A stretch of DNA of 64,000 nucleotides, taken from the NCBI GenBank assembly GCA_046347015.1, contig JAXMHA010000003.1, positions 124,001 through 188,000 of the forward strand, written 5' to 3'. Positions within the stretch are counted from its first letter, which is position 1. Every line of letters starts with the position of its first letter. Below the pieces are notes generated by a model that was not told where the DNA came from, did no database searches, and was given only the letters and a program-made list of their open reading frames with translations. Shown here piece by piece: positions 23,919-35,696 of this stretch. Position numbers and translations under genes: made by a program. The DNA comes from Dokdonella_A sp046347015 (GTDB lineage Bacteria > Pseudomonadota > Gammaproteobacteria > Xanthomonadales > Rhodanobacteraceae).

Positions 23919-24767
23919 ATGGCCGTCTGGGCCATCGGCGACATCCAGGGTTGCCATACCGAACTGGCGAAACTGATCGACCGCCTCCGTTTCGACGCCG
24001 CGCGGGATTCCCTGTGGTTCTGCGGCGACCTCGTCAACCGCGGCGGCCAGTCGTTGGCGGTGCTGCGGCTCGTCAAGTCACTCGGCGACGCCGCGATCGT
24101 CGTGCTCGGCAACCACGACCTGTCGCTGCTCGCAGTCGCCGAGCGCAAGCCGAGCGAGCAGTCGCGCGTCAACGCCGAACTGCGCGAAGTGTTGTTCGCG
24201 CCGGACCGCGACGAGCTGCTGGGCTGGCTGCGCAGCCGCCAACTGATGCACACCGACCGCGACATCGGTTTCGCGCTCGTCCACGCCGGGCTTTCGCCGC
24301 GCTGGACGATCGACCAGGCCGAGTCGGTCGCGCGGGAGATCGAGGAACGCCTGCGGAGCGATTCCTACCGCCGGCTGCTGAAGCAACTGTTCGGCAACAA
24401 GCCGGACTTGTGGACGCCGGGACTGCGCGGCGTCGAACGGCTGCGCGCCGGCATCAATGTGATGACGCGAATGCGCTACTGCGACGTGCGCGGCAGGGTC
24501 GCGTTCCGTGAGAAGGGTCCACCGGGGACGCAGAAGCCAGGCCTCTATCCGTGGTTTTCGGTACCGGGCCACGCGCGGCGCGACTTGCGCATCGTGTGCG
24601 GCCACTGGTCCGCGCTCGGGCGGTTCGCGGGCCTTGGCGTTTACGGGATCGACACCGGTTGCGTGTGGGGCGGCGCGCTGACGGCGCTGCGCCTCGATGT
24701 CGAGGATCCCGAGTTCATCGAGGTCCGTTCGACGCGGATGCCGCCGCCCCGCAAGGACAGCGACTGA
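23919..24767 (+). CDS. apaH: Diadenosine tetraphosphatase (symmetrical)
   Basis: 282 residues with the metallophosphatase motifs AIGDIQGCHTE, FCGDLVNRGGQS and VLGNHDLSLL, and later ALVHAGLSP and IVCGHWSALG. ApaH splits Ap4A into two ADP and can decap Np4-capped RNA. ATG 23919 gives the standard MAVWAIGDIQG start. The 175 bp between rsmA and this gene hold no recognisable gene; apaG, which normally sits here, is missing. Confidence 0.95.
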   Translation: MAVWAIGDIQGCHTELAKLIDRLRFDAARDSLWFCGDLVNRGGQSLAVLRLVKSLGDAAIVVLGNHDLSLLAVAERKPSEQSRVNAELREVLFAPDRDELLGWLRSRQLMHTDRDIGFALVHAGLSPRWTIDQAESVAREIEERLRSDSYRRLLKQLFGNKPDLWTPGLRGVERLRAGINVMTRMRYCDVRGRVAFREKGPPGTQKPGLYPWFSVPGHARRDLRIVCGHWSALGRFAGLGVYGIDTGCVWGGALTALRLDVEDPEFIEVRSTRMPPPRKDSD

Positions 24768-24785
24768 CGACGCGCCGCCTGCCGG

Positions 24786-25322
24786 CTAGACGCCTGTGTC
24801 CTCCCTGTTCGCTGCGCCAAACGGCCGGACCAGGTCGACGAAATCGAATGCGAACGCGTGCCTCGAGTCCGCCGGATGATGCACGCGCGCAGTCTCGCGC
24901 CACGCCGCGGCATCGAACGCCGGGACCCATGTGTCGGCGCCCGCGACCTCGGTATCGACGAGCGTCAGGTGCAAGGTGGTCGCCCGATCCAGAGCGAGCG
25001 CGTAAACCTCGCCACCGCCGATCACCACGAGTTCGCGTCCGCCGCTGCGAGTGATCGCGTCATCGAGACTCGCGACCGCCACCTGTCCCGCGAAGGGCAC
25101 GTCGTGACCGCGCGTCAGTACGAGGTTGACGCGCCCCGGCAGCGCGCGGCCGACGGCGACGGCGGTCTTGCGACCCATCAGCACCGGCTTGCCGAGGGTC
25201 AGCGCCTTGAAGCGGCGCAAGTCGTCCGGAAGATGCCATGGCATCGACCCGTCGCGGCCGATTGCGCGCCGGCAATCCAGCGCGGCAACCAGCGCAATGG
25301 CGGGCTCCACGCGCCCGCTCAC
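24786..25322 (-). CDS. folA: Dihydrofolate reductase
   Basis: 178 residues: ALVAALDCRRAIGRDGSMPWHLPDDLRRFKAL contains the substrate-pocket residues (WHLPDDL with the conserved acid), then GKPVLMGRKTAVAVGRALPGR for NADPH, and VIGGGEVYALAL. It overlaps the thyA stop end by 4 bp (ATGA), so thymidylate synthase and the reductase that recycles its dihydrofolate are coupled. It converges with apaH. Confidence 0.95.
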   Translation of the reverse strand: MSGRVEPAIALVAALDCRRAIGRDGSMPWHLPDDLRRFKALTLGKPVLMGRKTAVAVGRALPGRVNLVLTRGHDVPFAGQVAVASLDDAITRSGGRELVVIGGGEVYALALDRATTLHLTLVDTEVAGADTWVPAFDAAAWRETARVHHPADSRHAFAFDFVDLVRPFGAANREDTGV

Positions 25323-26113
25323 ACCGCGACCGGTGCGCGGATGGCCGGATGAGGCGCGTAGCCTTCGAACGCAATGTCTTCGAAGCGGAAGGCGGCGAGG
25401 TCACGGACGTCCGGGTTCAGCACCAGTCGTGGCAATGGCAGGGGTTCGCGCGTGAGTTGCAGGCGGGCCTGCTCGGCATGGTTCGAATACAGGTGCGCGT
25501 CGCCCAGCGTGTGCACGAACTCGCCGGGCACGAGGTTCGTCACCCGGGCGACGAGGTGCGTCAGGAGCGCATAGCTCGCGATGTTGAACGGCACGCCGAG
25601 GAAGATGTCGCCGGAGCGCTGGTAGAGCTGGCACGACAGCCGCCCGCCGGCGACGTGGAACTGGAACAGCAGATGGCACGGCGGCAGCGCCATGCTCGGC
25701 AGGTCGGCGACGTTCCACGCGCTGACGACGAGCCGGCGCGAGTCGGGGTTGCGGCGGATCTCGGCGACGACGTTCGCGAGCTGGTCGATCGTCTCGCCAT
25801 GGGCGCCCTGCCACGCGCGCCACTGCTTTCCGTACACCGGACCGAGGTCGCCGTTCGCATCGGCCCACTCGTCCCAGATTGTCACGCCATGCTCGTGCAG
25901 GTAGCCGACGTTGGTGTCGCCACGCAGGAACCACAGGAGTTCGTGCACGACGGAACGGACGTGCAGCTTCTTCGTCGTCACCAGCGGGAATCCGTCCGCG
26001 AGGTCGAAGCGCATCTGCCGACCGAACGCGGAACGCGTGCCGGTGCCGGTGCGGTCCGGCTTGACGGCGCCGTGCTCGAGGACGTCACGCAGGAGGTCGA
26101 GGTATTGGCGCAT
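25319..26113 (-). CDS. thyA: Thymidylate synthase
   Basis: 264 residues from ATG 26113 (MRQYLDLLRDVLEHG), the same length as the E. coli enzyme. Key segments: DRTGTGTRSAFGRQMRFDL, WDEWADANGDLGPVYGKQWR, catalytic Cys in LPPCHLLFQF and RSGDIFLGVPFNIASYA. A GTG at 26128 is an alternative start that would overlap the lgt stop. It makes dTMP from dUMP using methylene-tetrahydrofolate. Part of lgt-thyA-folA. Confidence 0.96.
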   Translation of the reverse strand: MRQYLDLLRDVLEHGAVKPDRTGTGTRSAFGRQMRFDLADGFPLVTTKKLHVRSVVHELLWFLRGDTNVGYLHEHGVTIWDEWADANGDLGPVYGKQWRAWQGAHGETIDQLANVVAEIRRNPDSRRLVVSAWNVADLPSMALPPCHLLFQFHVAGGRLSCQLYQRSGDIFLGVPFNIASYALLTHLVARVTNLVPGEFVHTLGDAHLYSNHAEQARLQLTREPLPLPRLVLNPDVRDLAAFRFEDIAFEGYAPHPAIRAPVAV

Positions 26114-26124
26114 GACCGGTTTCG

Positions 26125-26994
26125 TCACGCGGCTGGCGCTGCGGGCGCCGCCACTGGCGCACGTCGCGACAGCACCAACAGCACGATGCCGATGACGATC
26201 AGCGGCAACGACAGCACCTGCCCCATCGTCACCCAGCCGAAGGCGAGATAGCCGAGTTGCACGTCCGGTTCACGCACGAACTCGACCGCGAAGCGGAAGC
26301 AGCCGTACAGCAGCGCGAACAGGCCCGACACCGCATAGCGATGCCGGGGCTTCGCCGAAAACAGCCACAGCACGGTGAACAGCACGACGCCTTCCAGCAG
26401 GAATTCGTAGAGCTGCGAAGGATGGCGCGCCTCGCCGTTGAGCTGGCCGGCAAGGTACATCGCGTGCAACTCGGCCGGCGTCTTGCCGAGCGCGTCGAGC
26501 GAGCGCGGGAAGATCATGCCCCACGGCAAATCGGTGCGGCGCCCCCACAGCTCGCCGCCGATGAAGTTGCCGAGCCGGCCGAGCCCAAGCCCGATCGGCA
26601 CCAGCGGCGCGACGAAATCGATCGTGTCGAAGAACCGCACGCCCCGCCGATGCGACCACCACCAGACGGCGATGAGGACGCCGATCAAGCCGCCGTGGAA
26701 CGACATGCCGCCGTCCCAGATCTTGACGATCGTCAGCGGGGAGTGGATCAGGTCCGTCGTGTCGTAAAAGAGCATGTACCCGAGGCGGCCACCGATGACG
26801 ACACCGAGCATCCCGTAGAACAGCAGATCGGAAAATTGCTCGGCGGTCGCGGGCAACCGGCCGGCGCGGCGCCGGCGCTCGCCGAGCCACCACGCGGCGC
26901 CGAAGCCGAGCAGGTACATGATCCCGTACCAGTGCACATGCACCGGGCCGATGGAGAACGCGATCGGATCGATGTCGACGTAGAAGGGCATCAC
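26125..26994 (-). CDS. lgt: Prolipoprotein diacylglyceryl transferase
   Basis: 289 residues and about seven membrane helices. Essential motifs are present: GGMSFHGGLIG (catalytic His), GLGRLGNFIGGELWGR (Lgt signature with the conserved Arg and Asn), RHPSQLYE and a C-terminal VREPD. It attaches diacylglycerol from phosphatidylglycerol to lipobox cysteines in the inner membrane. It heads the lgt-thyA-folA set. A distant Lgt-like relative lacking the HGGL motif is encoded at 46.4-47.2 kb. Confidence 0.96.
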   Translation of the reverse strand: MMPFYVDIDPIAFSIGPVHVHWYGIMYLLGFGAAWWLGERRRRAGRLPATAEQFSDLLFYGMLGVVIGGRLGYMLFYDTTDLIHSPLTIVKIWDGGMSFHGGLIGVLIAVWWWSHRRGVRFFDTIDFVAPLVPIGLGLGRLGNFIGGELWGRRTDLPWGMIFPRSLDALGKTPAELHAMYLAGQLNGEARHPSQLYEFLLEGVVLFTVLWLFSAKPRHRYAVSGLFALLYGCFRFAVEFVREPDVQLGYLAFGWVTMGQVLSLPLIVIGIVLLVLSRRAPVAAPAAPAA

Positions 26995-27081
26995 GTGATG
27001 GCTCGGGTCCGGATGGCAGCGACGCCCGGCCAGGAGCCGGTGCCGCGCATGATAAGGGATCGACGCATCGCGTGAGGACGG

Positions 27082-28314
27082 TCAGGAAGGCAGCACGCGG
27101 CAGAGCAACCCCTTGAGGTATTCCGTCTCGGGAATCGCGGGATGGACCGGATGGTCCGGGCCCTGCCCAAGCCGCGCCAGTACCTGCACGTGGCGGTCGA
27201 GGTGGCGTGCAGCCTTCTGCACGCCGTCGCGCAACACCACCTCCGGCAGGTGGTACGAACACGAACACGTCACGAGGATTCCGTCGCGCGCCAGCACCTG
27301 CATTGCCAACTCGTTGACGCGCCGGTACGCGAGCGCGCCTTCCTTGAGGTCCTTGCGGCGCTTGACGAAGGCCGGCGGATCGACGATCACGACGTCGTAG
27401 CGCTCGCGCCGTTCGCGCGCGGCGTGCAGGAACTCGAACACGTCGGCACGTTCGGCGGACACGCGCGCATCGAGGCCGTTGCGGCGCGCGTTCTCGCCGA
27501 CGGCGGCGACGGCACTTGCAGATGCGTCGACACACAGCACTTCGCGCGCGCCTTCGGCCGCCACGCGCAGGCCCCACGCCCCGGCGTACGCGAACAGGTC
27601 CAGCACGCGCGCATCGCGGACGAACGGCCCCAAACGATCGCGGTTCGGGCGCTGGTCGTAAAACCAGCCGGTCTTCTGGCCGCCGACCGGGTCGATCGCG
27701 AACTCGAGGCCCGCCTCGCGCACCATCACCGGCGGCGCCAGCTCGCCGAAGGCCATGTCGGCGTACGACGGCAACTGCTCGAGCGCGCGCACGCCGGCAT
27801 CGTTCTTCCAGACCATTGCGCGTGGGTCGACGACCTTGCGCACGGCCGCTTCGACGGCGGGCTTCAGCCGTTCGATGCCGGCCGTGGTCGCCTGCGCGAC
27901 GACGACATCCCCGAAGCGGTCGAGCGTCAATCCGGGCACGCCATCGGCCTCGCCGTACAGGAGGCGGTAATACGGCTCGGCGAACAACCGCTCGCGCAGC
28001 GACAGCGCGACCTTCAGGCGATGCACCAGCAGCGACGGCACCGGCGCGCGGACCGGCGCGCGCGCCAGCAGGCGCGCGGCAATCAGCGAGTGCGGATTGA
28101 CGTAACCGACGCCGAGCGACCGGCCGCGATCGTCGATGATCGTGCACGGGTCGCCCGGCGCAAATGCCGTCAATGGTGTCGCTTGGACGTCGACCTCGTT
28201 CGCGAACACCCAGAGGTGCCCGGCACGCAGCCGCGCATCCTCGCCGCGGCAAAGTCGCAACGGAGCGAATTCGCGATCCTCGCCATCGACCGTGCGCGGC
28301 CGTGCTGCGGGCAT
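27082..28314 (-). CDS. RlmI-type rRNA (cytosine-C5) methyltransferase
   Basis: About 410 residues with an N-terminal PUA domain (RLCRGEDARLRAGHLWVFANEV), an EEHD-like middle domain (YYRLLYGEADGVPGLTLDRF) and a Rossmann methyltransferase (VLDLFAYAGAWGL; VDPPAFVKRRKDL; the catalytic Cys pair in VTCSCSYHL). This fits the RlmI family that methylates C1962 of 23S rRNA. ATG 28314 is preferred because GAGGGAG precedes it by 7 bases; ATGs at 28362 and 28350 are alternatives. Confidence 0.88.
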   Translation of the reverse strand: MPAARPRTVDGEDREFAPLRLCRGEDARLRAGHLWVFANEVDVQATPLTAFAPGDPCTIIDDRGRSLGVGYVNPHSLIAARLLARAPVRAPVPSLLVHRLKVALSLRERLFAEPYYRLLYGEADGVPGLTLDRFGDVVVAQATTAGIERLKPAVEAAVRKVVDPRAMVWKNDAGVRALEQLPSYADMAFGELAPPVMVREAGLEFAIDPVGGQKTGWFYDQRPNRDRLGPFVRDARVLDLFAYAGAWGLRVAAEGAREVLCVDASASAVAAVGENARRNGLDARVSAERADVFEFLHAARERRERYDVVIVDPPAFVKRRKDLKEGALAYRRVNELAMQVLARDGILVTCSCSYHLPEVVLRDGVQKAARHLDRHVQVLARLGQGPDHPVHPAIPETEYLKGLLCRVLPS

Positions 28315-28558
28315 GGCCGCTCCCTCGCGAATGTCGTGATCACTTTCCATCGGCTGCGTCATGGGGGGAATGCTGTCAGAATCGGGGCGCCCACGGCAAC
28401 GCTGCAACGCTTGCGGTCGAATCACCGGATGCGACGGAATGTCCCTCGCGCCGCCGCGAAAGTCGGCTGCAAGCCGCCAGACCGCGACACGCCCCTCCAC
28501 GGAGCGGGACAATGCCTGCATCGCGAACCGGCCCACTTTGAGGGTGCGACCTTCCGCA

Positions 28559-30634
<2,076 letters not shown>

Positions 30635-30771
30635 GCAAGCCGTGGGCCGGCGAACACCGGCGGGACGACACCGCACGTCCGCCGGCACAATGGACCACGA
30701 GCTTCATTCCGATGCCGCAAGGGAGTTTCAGTCGAAGTAGAATCCGTCGCCTCCCGGCGGGACTCCGACCG

Positions 30772-32019
30772 ATGAACGCGGCCGCAACCGGTGACCACGC
30801 ACCGGCACCCGAGGACCACGGGTATTCCGTCCCCCGCGAGTCCTGGGCCCGCCTGTTCCTGCGCTTCCTGCATTTCGGTGCGTTGGCGTGGGGTGGTCCG
30901 GTCGCCCAGATCGCGATGATCCGCGAGGAACTGGTCGAGCGCGAGCACTGGATCGACGGTGCCCGGTTCAACCGCGTGCTCGCGGTCTACCAGATACTGC
31001 CGGGTCCGGAAGCGCACGAGCTGTGTGTGTACTTCGGCATGCGCTCACGCGGGCGTTGGGGCGGGATCGTCGCAGGACTCGGCTTCATGCTGCCGGGGTT
31101 CGTGCTGATGTTCGCGCTGTCGTGGGCCTATGTGCGCTACGGCCTGAAGGCCGATGCATTGCAGGCCGTGTTCGCTGCCGTGCAGGTTGCCGTCGCGGCA
31201 TTGATCGTGCGCGCCGTGATCCGGATCGGCGGCCACGTCGTCACCAGCCGCTGGCTGTGGGTGATTGCCATCCTCGCAGCGGCAGCGCAGGTCACGGGTG
31301 TGAATTTCGCGTTGATCCTTCTGGTTGCCGGAAGCATCCATGTGCTGGCTCGCCTCGGGTGGCGGATGCCTGCGGCAGCCGGGGCCATGCTGGCCGCCGC
31401 CGCGATCGCCGTGCTGGTGCTCATCGAAGGGCTCGCGGGCCTCACGCTGCTGACCCAGGTGTCCGCGGCCGACGCCATGACCGAACGCGCGTCGATGGCG
31501 CTTCCCGCGCTGTTCTGGTCCGGCTTGAAGGCCGGCCTGCTGACGTTTGGCGGCGCCTATACCGTCATCCCGTTCCTGCAACGTGACGCGGTGCTGCACG
31601 GCGCGTGGATGAGCAATGCACAGTTTCTGGACGGACTCGCCCTGTCCGGGTTGTTGCCCGCGCCCCTGATCATTTTCTCGACCTTCGTCGGTTACCTCGG
31701 AGGCGGACCCTGGGGCGCGGTCGCGATGACCGTCGGCATCTTCCTCCCGGCCTTTGCGTTCACGCTGCTCGGGCACGACGCGCTGGAACGGCTGGTCCAC
31801 CAGCCCCGCGTGAAGGAATTCCTCGAAGGCGTGACGGCAGGAGTCGTCGGCTTGATCGCAGGCACGACGATCGCACTGCTCAAGGTGAGCCTGACCGGCG
31901 TCGAGGCGTTGGTGCTGTTCCTGATCTCGCTTGCGATCCTGTTCGCGTCCAAGGCGAAACTGGTGGTCCCTGCGGTGATCGCGGGTGCGGCGCTGTGGGG
32001 ATGGGTGTCGCCGCTCTGA
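30772..32019 (+). CDS. chrA: Chromate transporter (ChrA, two-domain type)
   Basis: 415 residues with 10-12 membrane helices and two CHR repeats: one at residues ~25-200 (FLHFGALAWGGPVAQIAMI, then LPGPEAHELCVYFG) and one at ~240-415 (GLKAGLLTFGGAYTVIPFLQRDAV, then LSGLLPAPLIIFSTFVGYL). This is the long-chain ChrA form that exports chromate. Start ATG 30772 gives a short hydrophilic N-terminus. It stands alone, with no chrB regulator nearby. Confidence 0.9.
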   Translation: MNAAATGDHAPAPEDHGYSVPRESWARLFLRFLHFGALAWGGPVAQIAMIREELVEREHWIDGARFNRVLAVYQILPGPEAHELCVYFGMRSRGRWGGIVAGLGFMLPGFVLMFALSWAYVRYGLKADALQAVFAAVQVAVAALIVRAVIRIGGHVVTSRWLWVIAILAAAAQVTGVNFALILLVAGSIHVLARLGWRMPAAAGAMLAAAAIAVLVLIEGLAGLTLLTQVSAADAMTERASMALPALFWSGLKAGLLTFGGAYTVIPFLQRDAVLHGAWMSNAQFLDGLALSGLLPAPLIIFSTFVGYLGGGPWGAVAMTVGIFLPAFAFTLLGHDALERLVHQPRVKEFLEGVTAGVVGLIAGTTIALLKVSLTGVEALVLFLISLAILFASKAKLVVPAVIAGAALWGWVSPL

Positions 32020-32207
32020 CGGCTTGGTGCGCTGCTGTTCCCTGAAGGCCGCCGATTACCGGCACGCCGGCGGGGACAACGAAGACGCAGCACCACTCGC
32101 CGGAAATTCGGTGGAGCACTTGGCGCGTTGGAGACTGGCGCAGGTCCGTCCCACCGCTCCCGGCGAATTGGTCGAACCCGCGGAGGTTTCGTCCACACCT
32201 CCCATCT

Positions 32208-32239
32208 CCAGAAACGGCGAAGGGCCCCGAGGGCCCTTC
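32208..32239 (-). terminator. Terminator hairpin after tRNA-Ser
   Basis: GAAGGGCCC and GGGCCCTTC (32219-32239) form a perfect 9-bp stem with a CGA/TCG loop, 8 bp downstream of the tRNA on the minus strand and followed by a short T-containing tract (GCCGTTTCT). Confidence 0.7.
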
Positions 32240-32247
32240 TGCGTTGC

Positions 32248-32340
32248 TGGCGGAGAGAGAGGGATTCGAACCCTCGATAGAGCTTTTGACCCTATACTCC
32301 CTTAGCAGGGGAGCCCCTTCGGCCTCTCGGGCATCTCTCC
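32248..32340 (-). tRNA. tRNA-Ser (GCU anticodon)
   Basis: The minus strand gives a 93-nt tRNA with acceptor stem GGAGAGA/TCTCTCC, discriminator G and an encoded CCA. The anticodon stem-loop CTCCCCTGCTAAGGGAG places GCU in the loop. The long variable arm and the GGTTCGAATCC T-loop are as expected for a class II serine tRNA. It lies downstream of csrA, a conserved arrangement in many gammaproteobacteria. Confidence 0.96.
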
Positions 32341-32524
32341 GGAAACGGTACCGCCTTCAAGCTGCTGTATCGGATGCGCATCCATCCTGTCGGGCGTCAA
32401 GCGATCGACCCGTCGACGTGAATTCCATCGGCAACGGCACGGCCCGCTGCCCAGCGGCCGCGAACCTGCATTGCCGCACCTTCAGGCGCCGAAGGATACC
32501 GGCCCGGAATACGGGGGTAAAGGA

Positions 32525-32752
32525 TCAACTGCCCGGATGGCCGCCGTCGTCCGGTGCATCCGGACCCGGCTCCGCGCCGCCCGTGGCATGCTCGCGCTTG
32601 ATGCGCTGGTAGATTTCCTCGCGATGCACCGCGACGTCCTTCGGCGCATTGATGCCGACGCGGACCTGGTTGCCTTTCACGCCGAGAATGGTGACGGTCA
32701 CCTCGTCACCGATCATCAATGTCTCGCCGACCCGTCGGGTCAAAATCAGCAT
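32525..32752 (-). CDS. csrA: Carbon storage regulator CsrA/RsmA
   Basis: 75 residues: MLILTRRVGETLMIGDEVTVTILGVKGNQVRVGI is the RNA-binding CsrA core, followed by NAPKDVAVHREEIYQRI. The tail beyond ~60 residues is longer than in E. coli (61 residues) and rich in Gly, Pro and Asp. CsrA dimers bind GGA motifs in mRNA leaders. GGAG precedes the ATG by 6-7 bases. The gene follows alaS with a 240-bp gap that probably carries its own promoter. Confidence 0.96.
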   Translation of the reverse strand: MLILTRRVGETLMIGDEVTVTILGVKGNQVRVGINAPKDVAVHREEIYQRIKREHATGGAEPGPDAPDDGGHPGS

Positions 32753-32992
32753 GGCGCGCTCCAAGAAATCTTGGGCTGTCGTTCTCGACCTGAGGCACGC
32801 CCGCTGGTTGACCTGCGCGCCGGATCGATGGCAGCAGGGAGGCCGACACCGTGTGTCGGTACTCCCCCGAGTCGAGGCGTTCTCTCCCGCCGACAACGGC
32901 CGTGGCGCCTCTGATCTCCTGCGTATGGTATCGGCCGCGTCCTGCCAACGCAACGAGTACGGGAATGCCGTACACCTGCATTCGCATCGGGA

Positions 32993-35626
32993 TCAGCCAA
33001 GCCGTTGCTGCATCCACTCGACCATACCGGCGAGCATGGTCTCGACTCCGGGACCATCGGGGCCGCCGCCCTGCGCGAAGTCGGCGCGACCGCCGCCCTT
33101 TCCGCCCAGCCGCCGCGCGGTCTCGGCGACGACATCGCCTGCCTTGATGCGCGCCAACGCGGCGCCGTTGACACCCGCAACGAATGCCAGCTTGCCGCCG
33201 TCACCCGACGCGAGCAGGACCACGCTCGCACCAAGCTTCTGCTTCAGCGCGTCCACCGAATCGCGCAATGCCTTCGCGTCGAGGCCATCCACGCGCGCCG
33301 ACACCAGCTTGACGCCATCGACATCGCGTGCCTGTGCGGCGAGATCGCCGGTCGCGGAACTGGCCGCCCTCGCCTTCAGTCCCTCGAGTTCGTGCTCGAG
33401 CTTCTTCTGCCGCTCCAGCATTTGGCGAAGCTTCTCGATGACATCGCCAGCGCCGGTCGACAACAAGGCCGCGACGTCGTCGAGGCGGCGTTCTTCCTCA
33501 ACGACGTATTCCGTGGCACCGGCACCGGTCACGGCCTCGATGCGCCGGACTCCGGCGGCAATGCCGGACTCCGATGTGATCTTGAACAGTCCGATGTCGC
33601 CCGTGCGGGCGACGTGAGTGCCACCGCACAACTCCGTCGAGAATTTGCCCATCCGCAGCACGCGCACCTCGTCACCGTACTTTTCGCCGAACAGCGCCAT
33701 CGCCCCGGAAGCAATCGCATCGGCATAGGCCATGTGTCGAGTCTCCGCCGCGTCGTTGTGGCGGATCTGCGCGTTGACGCGATCCTCGATGCGACGCAGT
33801 TCTTCCGGCTTCACGGGCTGGAAATGCGAGAAGTCGAAGCGCAGGCGGTCCGGCGCGACGAGCGACCCCTTCTGCGTAACGTGCTCGCCGAGCGTCTCAC
33901 GCAACGCCGCGTGCAACAGGTGCGTCGCTGAGTGGTTCAGAACGGTCGCCTGGCGGCGGGCGGCATCGACTCGCGCCAGTACCGTGTCACCGGCCCGAAG
34001 GGGTGAATGCCCATTCCATTCGCCGAAATGGCCGTGGAACTGGCCGGCGATCTTCTGCGTATCCTCGACGAGGAAACGGCCGTGCTCACCTTCGAGTGCA
34101 CCGGCGTCACCGACCTGCCCGCCGGACTCGGCGTAGAACGGCGTCCGGTCGAGGATGACCGCCGCCGACTCCCCGGGCTCGAGCGTGTCCGCGGCCGCCC
34201 CGTCGCGAACGATGGCCAGTACCCGGCACGCGTCCACGACAAGCGCGTCGTAGCCGAGAAACTGCGTTGGCGAAAGTCGGCTGGCGACGTCAGCCGGAAG
34301 TTGCGACTTGCTTTCGAAACGGCTCGCGGCGCGGCCACGGCGGCGTTGCTCGTCCATCGCCCGCTCGAACCCGTCAAGGTCGACCGCAAGGCCGCGCTCG
34401 CGCGCCATGTCGGACGTCAGGTCGACCGGGAAGCCGTAGGTGTCGTAGAGCCGAAACGCGTCTGCACCGGGGATCGTCTTGCCGGACGCCGACGCAATGT
34501 CGTCGAACAGCTTCATGCCGTGTTCCAGCGTCTCGCCGAAGCGCTGCTCTTCGGCACGCAATGCCTCTTCGACGAATCCCTGCCGCTTCGCGAGCTCGGG
34601 GTACGCCTCCCCCATTTCCGCGACCAGCGGCGCGACCATCTTCCAGAAGAACTCGTCGCGCACGCCGAGCATCCAGCCGTGGCGCAGTGCGCGGCGGATG
34701 ATCCGTCGCAGCACGTAGCCGCGGCCTTCGTTGGACGGCAGCACGCCATCGACGATCAGGAACGCGCAAGCGCGGATGTGGTCGGCGACCACCCGCAGCG
34801 ACTTGTTCCCGCGGTCCTTGCAGCCGGTCAGCTCCTGCGCCGCCGCGACGAGCCGCTGGAACAGGTCGATTTCGTAATTCGAATGCACGCCCTGCAACAC
34901 CGCAGCCAGGCGTTCGAGGCCCATGCCGGTGTCGACGCAGGGCGCCGGCAACGGCACCAGCGTGCCGTCGGACGCGCGATCGAATTGCATGAAGACGAGG
35001 TTCCAGATCTCGATGTAGCGGTCTCCGTCCTCGTCCTTCGTTCCCGGAGGGCCACCGGCAACGCCCGGACCGTGGTCGTAGAAGATCTCAGTACACGGCC
35101 CGCACGGACCGGTATCGGCCATCTGCCAGAAATTGTCCGACGCGAACGGCGCGCCCTTGTTGTCGCCGATGCGGACGATGCGTTCGGCGGGAACCCCGAT
35201 CACGTCCCTCCAGATCGCGTGGGACTCGTCGTCGGTGTGGTAGACGGTGACCCACAGCTTTGCAGGCTCCAGTCCGAAGACCCCGGTGAGCAGTTCCCAC
35301 GCCCACTCGATCGCCTCCCGCTTGAAGTAGTCGCCGAATGACCAGTTGCCGAGCATCTCGAAGAAGGTGTGGTGGCGCGCCGTATAGCCGACCGAGTCGA
35401 GATCGTTGTGCTTGCCGCCAGCACGCAGGCAGCGCTGCACGTCGGCGGCGCGGACGTACGGGCGCTTCTCGCTGCCGAGGAACACGTTCTTGAACTGCAC
35501 CATCCCCGAGTTCGTGAACAGCAACGTCGGGTCGTCGGCCGGCACCAGCGACGCGGACGGCACGATGGTGTGGCCACGGCCCTTGAAGAACTCGAGGAAC
35601 CTGGCTCGAATCTCTTTGGTTTTCAT
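32993..35626 (-). CDS. alaS: Alanyl-tRNA synthetase
   Basis: 877 residues from ATG 35626 (MKTKEIRARFLEFF), normal family length. Catalytic core at the N-terminus (TNSGMVQFKNVFLG; HHTFFEMLGNWSFGDYFK), editing-domain zinc motifs HSATHLLH and CGGTH, and the C-terminal DHHA1 domain ending AQGGGPDGPG. It charges tRNA-Ala and edits Ser/Gly mischarging. It lies in recA-recX-alaS-csrA. An upstream in-frame ATG at 35692 is not used, since the family begins at MKTKE. Confidence 0.97.
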   Translation of the reverse strand: MKTKEIRARFLEFFKGRGHTIVPSASLVPADDPTLLFTNSGMVQFKNVFLGSEKRPYVRAADVQRCLRAGGKHNDLDSVGYTARHHTFFEMLGNWSFGDYFKREAIEWAWELLTGVFGLEPAKLWVTVYHTDDESHAIWRDVIGVPAERIVRIGDNKGAPFASDNFWQMADTGPCGPCTEIFYDHGPGVAGGPPGTKDEDGDRYIEIWNLVFMQFDRASDGTLVPLPAPCVDTGMGLERLAAVLQGVHSNYEIDLFQRLVAAAQELTGCKDRGNKSLRVVADHIRACAFLIVDGVLPSNEGRGYVLRRIIRRALRHGWMLGVRDEFFWKMVAPLVAEMGEAYPELAKRQGFVEEALRAEEQRFGETLEHGMKLFDDIASASGKTIPGADAFRLYDTYGFPVDLTSDMARERGLAVDLDGFERAMDEQRRRGRAASRFESKSQLPADVASRLSPTQFLGYDALVVDACRVLAIVRDGAAADTLEPGESAAVILDRTPFYAESGGQVGDAGALEGEHGRFLVEDTQKIAGQFHGHFGEWNGHSPLRAGDTVLARVDAARRQATVLNHSATHLLHAALRETLGEHVTQKGSLVAPDRLRFDFSHFQPVKPEELRRIEDRVNAQIRHNDAAETRHMAYADAIASGAMALFGEKYGDEVRVLRMGKFSTELCGGTHVARTGDIGLFKITSESGIAAGVRRIEAVTGAGATEYVVEEERRLDDVAALLSTGAGDVIEKLRQMLERQKKLEHELEGLKARAASSATGDLAAQARDVDGVKLVSARVDGLDAKALRDSVDALKQKLGASVVLLASGDGGKLAFVAGVNGAALARIKAGDVVAETARRLGGKGGGRADFAQGGGPDGPGVETMLAGMVEWMQQRLG

Positions 35627-35696
35627 CTGGTTGTCGAGCGAACCTGAAGCGGATCGCACGGCCGGCCCCGCCCGGCGCAACCCGGCCGGCATTCAA

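Noticed and set aside
28361..28558. N-terminal extension of the YyaL-type gene up to 28361
   Set aside because: The family begins at NRLGKESSPYL, the extension is Arg-rich and unconserved in style, and it overlaps the upstream region of the divergent methyltransferase gene.
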